From Ilyonectria destructans (taxonomy: Eukaryota > Ascomycota > Sordariomycetes > Hypocreales > Nectriaceae): a stretch of 23,919 nt of DNA. The stretch is from the NCBI GenBank assembly GCA_020740775.1, contig JAHEWK010000064.1, forward strand, positions 1 through 23,919. Reading direction: 5' to 3'. Made by a program: the position numbers and the translations under genes. The notes below the pieces were generated by a model. The model saw only the letters and a list, made by a program, of their open reading frames with translations. It was not told where the DNA came from and did not search any database. Positions within the stretch are counted from its first letter, which is position 1. Each line of letters opens with the position of its first letter. This document shows, piece after piece, positions 1 through 9,107 of this stretch.

Positions 1-62
1 GCTTTAGGCCGACTAAGTAAGATATCTATATAATACTTTTTTATATATCCTCTTAAAGAATA
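1..62 (-). repeat. Inverted-repeat copy A (pairs with 980-1041)
   Basis: The reverse complement of this segment aligns without gaps to 980-1041, with about 46 of 62 bases identical and a shared perfect core TATAGATATC. Most differences are transitions, as expected if both copies were RIP-mutated. The two copies bracket the purine-rich minisatellite. They may be opposed fragments of one retroelement family. The left edge of the window cuts this copy. Confidence 0.6.
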
Positions 63-112
63 GTAAATAATTTAAATATTAGTAACTGACTTTTCTGCTG
101 AAAATATTTTAG

Positions 113-288
113 CGGGAAGGAAAGCGAGCGAGAAGAAGAGGGAGGCGAAGGGAGAAGGGGAGGGGAGAAGGGAGGAGAAAAGAAGAAGGCGAGAGGAAGA
201 GCGGAGGGAGAGGAGGAACGGGAAGGAACGGGAAGGAACGGGAAGGAACGGGAAGGAACGGGAAGGAACGGGAAGGAACGGGAAGAAC
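113..288. repeat. GA-rich low-complexity tract with a 10-bp minisatellite
   Basis: An almost pure G/A stretch with scattered C. From 214 to about 286 the decamer GGAACGGGAA repeats seven times head to tail. The composition differs sharply from the AT-rich sequence on both sides. No coding potential is visible. Confidence 0.9.
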
Positions 289-556
289 GGAAGGAAGGAA
301 GGAAGAAAGGAAGAAAAGGAAGAAAAGGAAGAAAAGGAAGAAAAGGAAGAAAAGGAAGAAAAGGAAGAAAAGAAGAAAAGGAAAAAGGAAGAAAAGGAAG
401 AAAAGGAAGAAAAGGAAGAAAAGGAAGAAAAGGAAGAAAAGGAAGAAAAGGAAGAAAAAAGGAAGAAAAGGAAAGAAAAGAAGAAAAGGAAGAAAAAAGA
501 AAAGGAAAAAAAGGAAGAAAAGGAAGAAAAGGAGAAAAGGAAAAAAAGGAAGAAAA
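289..556. repeat. 268-nt uninterrupted polypurine tract, (GGAAGAAAA)n
   Basis: Every base from 289 to 556 is A or G. Most of it is a 9-bp unit GGAAGAAAA in roughly 20-25 imperfect copies, with a few slipped units of 5 to 11 bp. It follows the decamer array directly and ends at the first T, at 557. Confidence 0.95.
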
Positions 557-680
557 TTAAGAAAAGAAGAAAAGAAAAAATTAATAAAATTAATAAAAAA
601 AAAAAAGAAAATGAATAAAAAATAAATTAATAAAATTAATAAAATTAATAAAATTAATAAAATTAATAAAATTATTATTA
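557..680. repeat. AT-only 9-bp minisatellite (TTAATAAAA)n
   Basis: Five perfect head-to-tail units of TTAATAAAA lie at 627-671. Before them come irregular copies and an intermediate unit, TTAAGAAAA, at 557-565. The period equals that of the preceding GGAAGAAAA array, and every G of that unit is replaced by T. Confidence 0.9.
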
Positions 681-1177
681 ATATTCTATATAATCTGATT
701 TTTACTCTTATATTATTCTTAATATACTATATATAGAGTTATTATTAAGTAGTAGGAAAAACTTAATTAAGAGTATTCTTAAGAGCTTTTTCTTTATCTA
801 TAATAACTATAAATAGTATTTAAAGCTAAAGATAGATATCTTTCTTCTTATTATTAATAAGGCTAAAAGTGAAATTTATAATAGACTTTTAATTAAAGAT
901 ACTAATTATAAAAGAAGAGTATTTTAAAGTAGTTAATTTAGCAGCAGAAAGAGATAATAGCTAATACCTAACTTAACAGCTTCCTTTAGAGGGATATACA
1001 GAAGAGCGTTATATAGATATCAAGATTAGTCAGCCTAAAGCTACACCAGATTGCATATATACAGTCAGATTAATCTAAGGCTTATATCTCCTAATAGAAA
1101 AGCATCTAATCGGATACTCTATCGGGTCGGTCGCAGGAAATAATAGTGGCAAGGCATCAATAAGGCTTGCAGCAGCC
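681..1177. other. AT-rich, RIP-like retroelement debris
   Basis: Strongly AT-rich with abundant TpA and no open frame. It contains the second inverted-repeat copy (980-1041) and runs into an LTR-like segment. On the minus strand it would correspond to the leader and gag region of the same element, but no protein motif survives. Confidence 0.5.
980..1041 (+). repeat. Inverted-repeat copy B (pairs with 1-62)
   Basis: Partner of the segment at 1-62 in opposite orientation. This copy is richer in G and C than copy A, so it looks less mutated. Confidence 0.6.
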
Positions 1178-1402
1178 TGTCAATTGGTGAAGTAGAAGAC
1201 TGAGGTCGGATGAGGATTGCGATTATAGTTAAAAATAGTCTCGTAAAAATCTCTTAAAAATCAAGGGTAAAAAGTCTTTATTAACTCAAACAATAAGGTC
1301 TTCGAGACTGATGTCTCTCTGACTCTCAGAAAAGAAAGTTCAAGATGCGATAATGATCGCTCCTTCCGTACGCAGCTTCCTCCCCTACTTATCCCTATTA
1401 CA
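1178..1402 (-). repeat. Possible degenerate LTR
   Basis: Read on the minus strand, this 225-bp segment starts TGTAATAGGG and ends CCAATTGACA, so it has the TG...CA ends of an LTR. An AATAAA-type signal lies inside it (TTAATAAAGAC). No 5-bp target duplication flanks it. That fits the 5' LTR of a minus-oriented element whose body continues to lower coordinates. Named from ends and composition only. Confidence 0.3.
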
Positions 1403-1735
1403 TCCCTGCTAGCAACCAGCTAGCCCAAAAGTCCCTAGCGGCCTGTCTCATTAGTTTTATATATACTATTAAGACTAAGAACCTTAGGAAAATACTTCTA
1501 CTCTATCTTATATTAAGAATAAGTCTAGAATATTCCTTAGATATAAGATTTATTATTATCTTTATATTTAATAAAATACTATAAGCTATATAATTAAAGA
1601 ATTAAAATTCAGGCTTAAGTTACTATTATCCCACCAAGAGTCTAAAAGTAAAAATATTATTAGTTATTATAGATATCTTTCTACTTAAAATAACTTAGTA
1701 TTAATAATAAAAGATAAAGAATTTCCCCTATTTCT
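1403..1735. other. AT-rich non-coding stretch
   Basis: Very AT-rich sequence with stops in all frames. It separates the LTR-like segment from the pogo element, and I see no gene or named repeat in it. Confidence 0.6.
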
Positions 1736-3524
1736 TATAACGTGGTTCACAAGCGAGTTGTACACTTCCTCCTACCCTTTAACCTTTATCGCTTAATTAT
1801 AACACTACAACCCAAAAAGTCTCTTCAGAGTTATTAGAACTAGATTCTCCAGATAAATCTACATTCTTTGAGCAGGTTCTTGCATTATGACCTGGCTTCC
1901 CGCAAGTTCCACATTGCCGAACGCTCGCTGCAGCCCGCCTCAACCGACCACCATTTTGTCACAATTCTTGAGCTACCTGCCGATCAACATCCTTCTGAGC
2001 CAGAATATCATAAGCATCCCCTACAGCAAGGGCCCCTCCTTGCCACACACGCGTTTTCTTGGCCCTCCGGCGTTTGTTGAGTGTCTCATTTGCAGCTTTA
2101 AGTGACTTATTCTCCTCGCGCAGGAGGACTACCTCATGCATTATCGCCTGAGGATTATGAGGCATTAAACCAGACCCTCTGAAACCAGCCTTAATATTGG
2201 ATTCAGTAAAAACCGATAAGAAGACTTCTTTAAAGGCGGAAAAGAACTTGACTTTAGTGATGTGGGTAATATGGTACTTTATCAGCTCTTCAATCTTATA
2301 ACTATACGCCTGACGCGTGGGTCATGTGGACTATGGGGGTCAGGTTATGTGTAGAAAGTAAGATGTCTTGTCTATGGATAAGCTGAGCAGATTGTCTTAT
2401 ATGACGGGTAACTGCTCAGTAGATGCCTGGCTTGCCAGGCATCCCTAGGATACGGCTAGCTGCACGCATCAACGCCCGCTTCAAAGGACTGAAGAGCCCA
2501 ACATTGAGTGGCTAAATAAAATACAATAAGTGAGATAGTATACAAATAGGAATAATATTCCTTTCCTTATAGAACTACTCAAACTCTGCAGATTGGTAAC
2601 TCTTATAGCCGTCTACCACTAATATTCGATATTTGCCTTTTATGCAACTAGCAGTATATTTATCGAAATGCTATATCTATTTAAAGCCAGTCGTATTATC
2701 AGTCCATTTATTCTCAGTAGGCTTAATAACTCAGAAGGGCGGGAGGTTGCCTCCTGTATACTAATTGCCGAGATAGTAGGACCCCTTGATAACAATAAAC
2801 AGCAGGAGCGCCCAACCTTCAGTATTAATCCCTTAGATTACTGTAGCCTATTCCTAATTGCCAAGCTGCACTGATTTTGCCTTTCTACGTCGTTTAGCAC
2901 CAGTAACTACTATTGCGGACGAGATCATACCCATTATAAACCCAGTCTCATCGAAGTTGTAGAAGTCCCCATCGAGGATGCCATATTTGGCCTTCATATT
3001 CTACATAAGCTGAAACCACACGTCAATAATAATCGGATCTTCGCAGAGGGCTCTCTGGTAGTCATATGGGCGATTAAAACGCGTCTTGAGCTCTGGTTGT
3101 CGCGCGATAAAGTGTGAAGCCCAGTGCTTGCCGACGCGTCCTGCAGCGCATTCTGCCAGAAGGAGGATGGCCATTTCTTCAACACCACTGAGGCGGGGAG
3201 GGAATCCTCGCGAATCTAGGTCGAGAATAAACTTAACTAGAGTCTCCTCTTCAAGGAAAGTCAATCTCATAGAATTGGCGCGTATATCTTGTCGAGCGCG
3301 TCGGCTGTTTATTCTGTTCCGTAGTGTGTTATGACTGATGTTGTAGACTTTTGCTGCTTCTCGGATACTGAGCTTTGGGTCTCGTTTTATACCAGAGACG
3401 GCAAGGACGATATTGGCTTCTTTTAAATTGGAATCTATTGGTTGTGATTTGGTTAAAACGCATTAGAAGATTAAAGGGAGAAAATATATGTGGAGTGTAC
3501 AACTCGCTTGTGAACCATATTATA
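1736..3524 (-). mobile_element. Fot1/pogo-type DNA transposon (about 1.79 kb, inactive)
   Basis: The left end (from 1736) reads TATAACGTGGTTCACAAGCG. The reverse complement of the right end (from 3524) reads TATAATATGGTTCACAAGCG. The inverted repeats continue as AGTTGTACACT and then weaken. The two differences near the tips are C/T and G/A, as RIP would leave. A TA target duplication fits, but because both ends read TATA the exact boundary is ambiguous by 2 bp. Size, ends and the transposase inside are typical of fungal Fot1/pogo elements of the Tc1/mariner superfamily. Confidence 0.9.
1797..3441 (-). pseudogene. pogo/Fot1 transposase (HTH, DDE_1), RIP-inactivated
   Basis: Cut-and-paste transposase of the CENP-B/pogo class. 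Reading leftward from 3441, a psq-type HTH region (REAAKVYNISHNTLRNR) is followed by the CENP-B-like HTH block starting MRLTFLEEETLVKFILD. The DDE domain then shows NFDETGF, VVDGYKSY and PLNVGLFSPLK. A basic segment and a C-terminal zinc knuckle C-x2-C-x4-H-x4-C (CGTCGKPGHNARTC) follow, then a TAA at 1797-1799. Many in-frame TAG/TAA codons interrupt it, for example at 3001-3003 where a CAG codon would be expected. The third catalytic Asp, usually PLDVG, is Asn here (G-to-A). No in-frame ATG is visible at the N terminus. The frame is otherwise well preserved, which points to RIP rather than indel decay. Family assignment is firm. Confidence 0.9.
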
Positions 3525-3759
3525 GGAAGAGACTTTAGCTAAATAAGTAACTTTATAAAGTTTTGTTGGGTTATGGACCTGATTAACACTGGGTATAGTA
3601 ATACTTAGAGTAACTCTATACTTTTAGCTCAGCTGGTTAATCTAACAAGTTTAACTATATTAATATTCTCTTTTAAAAGATAATATAGGCAGATAGCTTA
3701 TAAGAGGCAGGATAATTATAATACCCTATAGCTTTATAGATCTAGAAATAGTTTATATT

Positions 3760-4138
3760 TGTCACGACCCATATATGGCTCTAGGTAGCCGCAGGACGGT
3801 CGGGACTGGCAGAGTAACGTAGTACCCACAAATTTCAACCAACCACATTGGGATCGCTGGATCACTTACATGATCCAACGATCCACGTACTATAGAGACA
3901 GGCTGAGAAGTGCACATCCAGAATAAGGAGCTACTCAGCTATCAATACAACTTGGTTACCTCAATCACCTTGAATCGCTACGCATCAACCCGATTGACTA
4001 TTACCAGACGTAACATTTACCCAGTAAGTGACGCCCTAACCGCTCTGCTAACATAAACCTACGGTTTATCCACCAGCAACCCCTTCACTCGCCTACCCTA
4101 TACCACGTATACAGTGGGCTAGTAACACGACCGTTATA
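3760..4138. repeat. Solo LTR (Gypsy-type ends) with 5-bp target duplication
   Basis: The segment starts TGTCACGACCC and ends CACGACCGTTATA. It is flanked by the direct repeat ATATT at 3755-3759 and 4139-4143. LTRs of this start usually end in ACA, and the ATA seen here is one C-to-T change away in a CpA context, the favoured RIP site. No internal retroelement sequence adjoins it, so it is best read as a solo LTR left by recombination. The ATATT match lies in AT-rich sequence and could be partly chance. It contains a strong hairpin at 3851-3884. Confidence 0.6.
3851..3884. repeat. 14-bp-arm hairpin inside the solo LTR
   Basis: GGATCGCTGGATCA and TGATCCAACGATCC face each other across the 6-nt loop CTTACA. 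One C/A mismatch interrupts the arms, and it is explained by a single transition. Confidence 0.8.
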
Positions 4139-4234
4139 ATATTTACATTATATTTTACTATAACTTTAAATAGGCGGTTAATTTTCTTCCTTACTAACTA
4201 TCGAAGGCTCATAAATTAAGACTTATACATCGTA

Positions 4235-4560
4235 ACGTAGCGATTATATACTAGCGAAACGTAGTTTAATCAAGGATTCCATCGGGACCCTCGCTTCTTT
4301 ACAGAACTCTTCTTAACAAGGGCATTGCCGTTATCTTAATAGAAGTCTTGAAGGAATTCGAAGAGGTCGTTAAATATATGGAAATCGGGCGATTGTGGCG
4401 GTCGGGGATTTCTTTTAGTCTAGTTAATAATTCGAAATAGGATTATACGTTATCTCTAGGAAAATCGAATTCGCTCTGTGAGGGGTTGGAAAAATCGGCA
4501 ATTGACGTAGAAATATCGTCATCAATGAATAGAGACTCGGTTTTGCAATTCACCATATGA
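4235..4560 (-). pseudogene. Unidentified repeat-derived coding remnant
   Basis: Read on the minus strand from about 4545, a frame gives a protein-like string (ESLFIDDDISTSIADFSNPS, then SEFDFPRDNV, a TAA where CAA would fit, then SYFELLTRLKEIPDRH). Further stops follow toward 4240. The composition looks like real coding sequence hit by C-to-T changes. I do not recognise the family. A retroelement gag-like region next to the LTR is possible but unsupported. Confidence 0.3.
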
Positions 4561-4669
4561 TTTTAATGAAAATGATATAATATGGGGTTGTTATTGAGGA
4601 GTGATGTTAATACGTAGGACGAGGTGATGTAAAGGGCAAGGAAATGTCGGGGCGGGAAGAATTTTAGGG

Positions 4670-4689
4670 TCATGTGATATTTCACGTGA
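4670..4689. repeat. Near-perfect inverted repeat with E-box core
   Basis: TCATGTGA and TCACGTGA are separated by TATT. The single difference is C/T. It could be a basic-helix-loop-helix site or a repeat end, and nothing else supports either. Confidence 0.4.
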
Positions 4690-4847
4690 CGAGCTGTGCC
4701 ATTAGATTAGCAAAACAGGGCTGTGCGAATAGCATGACTCTTTATAATAACACTCAGCACCAGTACCAGCACCTTGTCAACGCGGGGATCGACTGGTCCC
4801 TCGAGGGCCAATTTACCTTCCGTGTCAGTGGACGGGAAATGTTACGA

Positions 4848-4939
4848 GCACTAAAGGTTAGGTGATAAATGCACTAAAGATTGAGTGCTAGGTGCGCTAA
4901 AGATTGGGTGCTAAACACGCTAAAGCCCGATGTTAAAAC
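4848..4939. repeat. Four-copy 23-bp imperfect tandem repeat
   Basis: The units begin at 4848 (GCACTAAAGGTTAGG...), 4871 (GCACTAAAGATTGAG...), 4894 (GCGCTAAAGATTGGG...) and 4917 (ACGCTAAAGCCCGAT...). Each is exactly 23 bp, with the conserved core CGCTAAAG or CACTAAAG. They lie in non-coding sequence about 270 bp beyond the stop codon of the transporter pseudogene. Confidence 0.85.
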
Positions 4940-5211
4940 TGAACTTAACGAGATGTGCAATAAACCAACATTTTCTCAGAATTAAATATGATGTAAGAAG
5001 AACCTGCCTCTTCTGAAGCAGTGATGTCTGAAGCATTCACACAGACTCGCGGGATATGGGTGTTCAGTGTCGCGATGTACACAAAAAGTAGTCATTCGTT
5101 GTATTTGATCAAATTCCTAAACTAGTCTCTAGAAGCTTTTCGGCGTGAGCTCAGCGCAAAAGTATTTACAGCATCTTCCAGATAACTACATAGGAATAAG
5201 TTTCAGAATAT
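4940..5211. other. Non-coding spacer downstream of the transporter relic
   Basis: Balanced composition with no open frame. It probably includes the former 3' UTR of the minus-strand transporter. Confidence 0.5.
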
Positions 5212-6827
5212 TTAAGTCTGCTCCTCCAAATGCGTGGATTCAGGACCATTGTCTCCCTTGTCTGACCCCTGTAACTTGATTCGTGCTTCCTCATGAGTCT
5301 CCGCACGAGCCAGTTTAGTCGCTTGATCCCAGCTCATGTCCTTCCGCCCTGGTGTTTGATCTCGAAGAGGCGGTCGACTTGCTCCAAAGAGAGATTAGCT
5401 GTTTCAACATAGTACCGCCAGATGATCGGAATGAAGCAGAAGTTGAAGATAGCGTTAGATCATGTAATACCTCCCACTGGATATTCTCGATGGCGATTGG
5501 CGTGATGGTGACAACAACGTAGACAAATGACCAGTTAACCGCAGTGGCGATCGAAGTACCGACATTTCGCATCCGCTGGGAGTTGATCTCTGCCGGATAC
5601 ATGTAGGGGATCGAAAGAAGTGACAGGCCATAAAAGACGTAGTATATGAAGATGAAGACAACGGCAAAGATCGACATGGCTCTGTTCTCGTTGTCTTCTT
5701 GCCACTGTATCGTAGACCGACTGCAACAAGAGCAAAGCAGACACTGCTCGTAGACACGCCCATTAGCATCAGCCCTCTTGCGGCCAACACGATCGATCAA
5801 GAAGCAGCCATGGAGCCCCAAAACATGAGCGAGATGGAGTCACAGGCGGAGAGAATCAAGGCCATCCGTTCAGTCATTCCAAACGAGCGCACAAGAAACA
5901 ACTGGCAGATAGTAGGCGATGACGTTGACACCTCCAACCTGCTGAAAAAGGGTTGTACCAGCTCCGAGAAGCATACGGCGAAAGGTTTGCTGAGGCCCAT
6001 TGCTGAAGACTTCCTTTATTGAAACGGATTCTGGGACTCGGCTTCGTGGGTGGGACGCTTGTAACGAGGTATTGAATCTCCGAAGTAACTTCGGCGTCGT
6101 CTTGCGGTTTCGCCATCAGTCGAGCGAGAATTCCCTGAGCTTCCGTCACTCTGTCCTTTCATCACCAGCCAACGGGGCGACTCATGTGTGATTGAGACCA
6201 AGGCAATGGTTGATGATGGCAAGAAGCACTGGAATCCAAGAGGGAAGCGCCAGCTTATAGCAGAGTTCGGGACGAAGGTAAAGCCGTAATTCCTCCACTG
6301 ATATCACCATGTTAGCTTAGGTGTGCAAGCCAAGGGTAATTAAACATTTACATTCGTGATGACAATGCCAAATAATGTTGGTGACCAACTGAAAGTACAA
6401 TCAGTTTGCCGCGGTGGCTGGCCTTTGCTGTCTCGGATTGCCAGATGGGAATGGCGATGGTGTTCATTCCGTTCCAACGCCAGCTACAATGCGTCCAACG
6501 GATCATTGGTGCAGAGTAGAAACCCGAACGCTTGAATGATGCCACGACAATCAGGATGCAACAGCCGAGAAGAATGGAACGTCGTCGGCCGATTTTGTCT
6601 CCCACAAAGATTGAGAGCAACGTGCCCATGATGCAACCAATGTCATAGGTGGCGACAATCTGGCCTTGCATGGTCGCATTCGGGTAGTTAAAGTTTTCGC
6701 AGGAAGTGTTGGTTACTCAGTATGCCGCCGAAGACGCCCTGATCGTAACCAAAGAGAAGAAGCCAGCACCACATGCTGCTGTGATGCCGAAGCTTAGGGA
6801 GTTGCCCTCAGCTTTGTCGAGGAACAT
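5212..6827 (-). pseudogene. MFS sugar transporter (SP family), multiply frameshifted
   Basis: Remains of a plasma-membrane sugar/polyol:H+ symporter of about 530 residues. Homology starts at the ATG at 6825-6827 (MFLDKAEGNS) and shows the family's FGYDQGVFGG segment, then VGDKIGRRRS (first D-R/K-x-G-R-R signature). It continues with an ESPRWLVMKG segment (usually PESPR), LIDRVGRKR (second signature), PAEINSQRMRNVG, and the tail ANLSLEQVDRLFEI. It ends at the TAA at 5212-5214. These parts lie in all three frames, so many 1-2 nt indels separate them, and stops also occur. Base composition is normal, so this is drift after loss of selection rather than RIP. It is transcribed in the same direction as the oxidoreductase relic at 8015. 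The substrate cannot be read from sequence. Confidence 0.9.
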
Positions 6828-8014
6828 ATTGGCGTTGTTTAGAGCCAGTACAGAGTAGAAAAATATAGCTGGATGAGATATAGGCTGTTAGAATGCCATG
6901 ATTTGGAGACCGAATACTCTCCTTTATGTGTCAACTCGCCGGTGAGTGTTTTTGTGGAGACGCGCGGGTAACCTTGTGGAGAAATCCGGGGGAGGGGGGA
7001 AAGAATCTGGGGTCATGAAGCCCCAGTACCCCGTGGGTCACGGAATTGTTTGCTCTGTTTCCCGGTTGAGACAGGCACAGGCCTTGTGAGCACTAGTCTT
7101 GAAGTGGCCAGTTTGACTTTGCTAGCAATGAATTCGCCCCCGGGAGTGAGCCCGATTCGTATCACGCGAGCATTGTTAAAGTCTACTAACCCTTTTCATC
7201 GTCTCCCCGCACGCCCAGTGAGCTGAGGGTCGCTTGTGTGTCGACGAAGACCGCGACCACTAAGCTACTTTGCAAGGAGTCCGTAAAAGCACAAAAGCCA
7301 GTTGACAATATCGACTCTCGTTTGGAAAACCTGCTACACAGTCGACCAATTTCCGTCAGCCACCTCCTCCAGAGATGACGGAACAGGGCTCCATGAAGTG
7401 GCGCCCCAACAGTTGGAGTAACGGTCGGACTCACGCTTGACTTGGCTCTAACCAGTCTATTAGCGCAATAAATAGCAAGTGGTATGCCTCATTTGGAGAC
7501 GGGCTTGGCTTCAGTTGGAAAAATTGTAAGATGGCATCAGAGTAATGGTCTCGTTACCGTGACGTTGGAATGTAAATGGCTTCTCAGTTTTATTAAATAC
7601 ACTGAGTCAAGGAATAAGACTGCTATGCATAAAACATGGTCGTGTGTTTCAGGTCGATGAAATGGTAGCGAGAGCACAAAACAATCCAGGGAAGTACAGA
7701 GACCTATTTCCAAGCCTCCACTACTCGCCATTGGGTGGTCTCCGGCAGTGAGGCGATTCTGGCAATTCCGGGCTTAGATCAAGTCGACAAGAAAATGCAT
7801 CTCATCACGCAGTCAATGGCAAGGCTTTAATTCCGAACGCCATCAGGGACGCCAAAGCTGTGAAGGGGCTCGTTAATAAGTCTGAAAGTGGAGCTACACC
7901 CGAACGTAGAGATGACACAAGATAATTGAATGAAGCAAAGTTGTAGTAAAATAGTAAGCAATGTATATCTAATCCTCAATCTACGCCTTGCCATCTAAAC
8001 GGCAGCCAGCTTCG
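6828..8014. other. Intergenic region: transporter promoter and oxidoreductase 3' side
   Basis: About 1.2 kb without a believable gene. The short open frames here have no recognisable motif and are likely chance. A paired CreA-type site lies at 7007-7026. Nothing else stands out. Confidence 0.6.
7007..7026. promoter_or_regulatory. Paired CreA-like sites upstream of the transporter
   Basis: CTGGGG at 7007-7012 and CCCCAG at 7021-7026 form an inverted pair with an 8-bp spacer. CTGGGG fits the CreA consensus SYGGRG, and close pairs are the arrangement tied to carbon catabolite repression in Aspergillus. The pair is about 180 bp upstream of the transporter start codon. Function is inferred from motif and position. 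Confidence 0.5.
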
Positions 8015-9107
8015 TCAAAGTTGATTCTTCTGGCCCGAGTTCATGCTCTCCTGTAGTGCACAAGCAATCGTAACAGCTTGTACCGCCCCAGACAACTAAA
8101 GGGCAACTCGTTGTTGTCGAGACATGTAGTAGTAAACTCGTTTGCCTCGGCCACAAATGCATACTCAAAACGGCTATAGTAGTTGGGTGGAAGTTCGCGG
8201 CGCACACCTGTCGGCTCATGGATCTCCACCAAATTACTATGGGGATTAGCATTAACTGCTAGCTTGCCCTTGGTGCCGACGATTTCAGTCACGTCGTGCT
8301 GGCCGGCAGCCATCATGCGTGACGAAAAGAGGTATGCTACCTTTTCGCCCCAGAACTCGACGATTCCGATACCATTATCCACATCCCTTATGCTTTGCGC
8401 AGGTCAGGCTCAACAGCGCAGATACCCATGGCCCACCACGCTCTTAACAACTGAGTCCTGGCCAAAGCACCATAGCGCCAAGTCGATATCGTGAATATTA
8501 CAGTCGACGAAAATGCCGCCACTGAACTCAGCGTAAGAAACGAAGAAGGCTGAGGGATCGAGCTTGTCACAGGTTTGAGATCGGAAGATGGAAGGTCGAC
8601 CGATGTCGCCTGCTTCCGTTCGTGCCATGGCGTCTCGATAAGATGCATCGAAGCGGCGAGAGAAACCGCACATGACCTTGAGGTGAGGCTTTCGGTTGGC
8701 GACATCAACAGGAGATTGCGACTGCATTGCCTACATTAGCAATCTATAGAAAGACCCATTACTCCAAGGAGGTGTCTCACAATCTCCACACTTGTACTAA
8801 GGGACTTCTCGCAAAGCACATGCTTGTCAGCCTCCATAGCCTTGATGGCATTTTCGGGATGCACGGCCGTGACTGTCGCAACAACGACGGCCTCGAGGCC
8901 GGGGTGCTTCAGCATCTCGTCGTAGTCCATATAGATCCTAACGCAAGGGTTCAAGGGCCATTTTGGCCCACCTCGACTTCCTTCGGGTCGGGCGTGAATG
9001 CCGCGACCAGCTCGGCACGTGGAGTTCGGTTGAGGGAAGTTGAGGGCGTGCCGAGAGCCCAAGCGACCGAGGCCGGCGCAGGCGACTTGGAGCCTGCGAG
9101 GAGCCAC
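8015..9107 (-). pseudogene. Gfo/Idh/MocA-family oxidoreductase (inositol/glucose dehydrogenase-like), frameshifted
   Basis: NAD(P)-dependent dehydrogenase relic. Homology begins near 9107 without an ATG (APRRLQVACAGLGRLGSRHA, a GxGxxG Rossmann motif). It continues through YDEMLKHPGLEAVVVATVT and DKHVLCEKSLS, where the family's conserved EKP is EKS, then VMCGFSRRFDASYRDA and FSGGIFVDCNIHDIDLALW, the C-terminal catalytic region with H-D-IDL. A canonical 59-nt intron lies at 8722-8780 (GTGAGA, TGCTAAT, GCAG). Frame changes occur after LNF, around PKEVE/MALEP, after VVGHG and near NNELPF. The tail ACALQESMNSGQKNQL ends at a TGA at 8015-8017. Closest functional guess is an inositol 2-dehydrogenase or glucose-fructose oxidoreductase-like enzyme. 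Confidence 0.85.

Noticed and set aside
214..671. CRISPR-like array
   Set aside because: The repeats are contiguous minisatellite units without spacers, in a fungal context.
3625..3636. tRNA-like A box (TAGCTCAGCTGG)
   Set aside because: It matches the Pol III A-box, but there is no B box at the right distance and no acceptor or anticodon stem pairing.
4674..4865. 63-codon plus-strand open frame
   Set aside because: No recognisable motif, and it overlaps the inverted repeat and the first unit of the tandem repeat. Likely chance.
7186..7434. 82-codon minus-strand open frame in the transporter/oxidoreductase spacer
   Set aside because: No motif and no supporting context. Likely chance.
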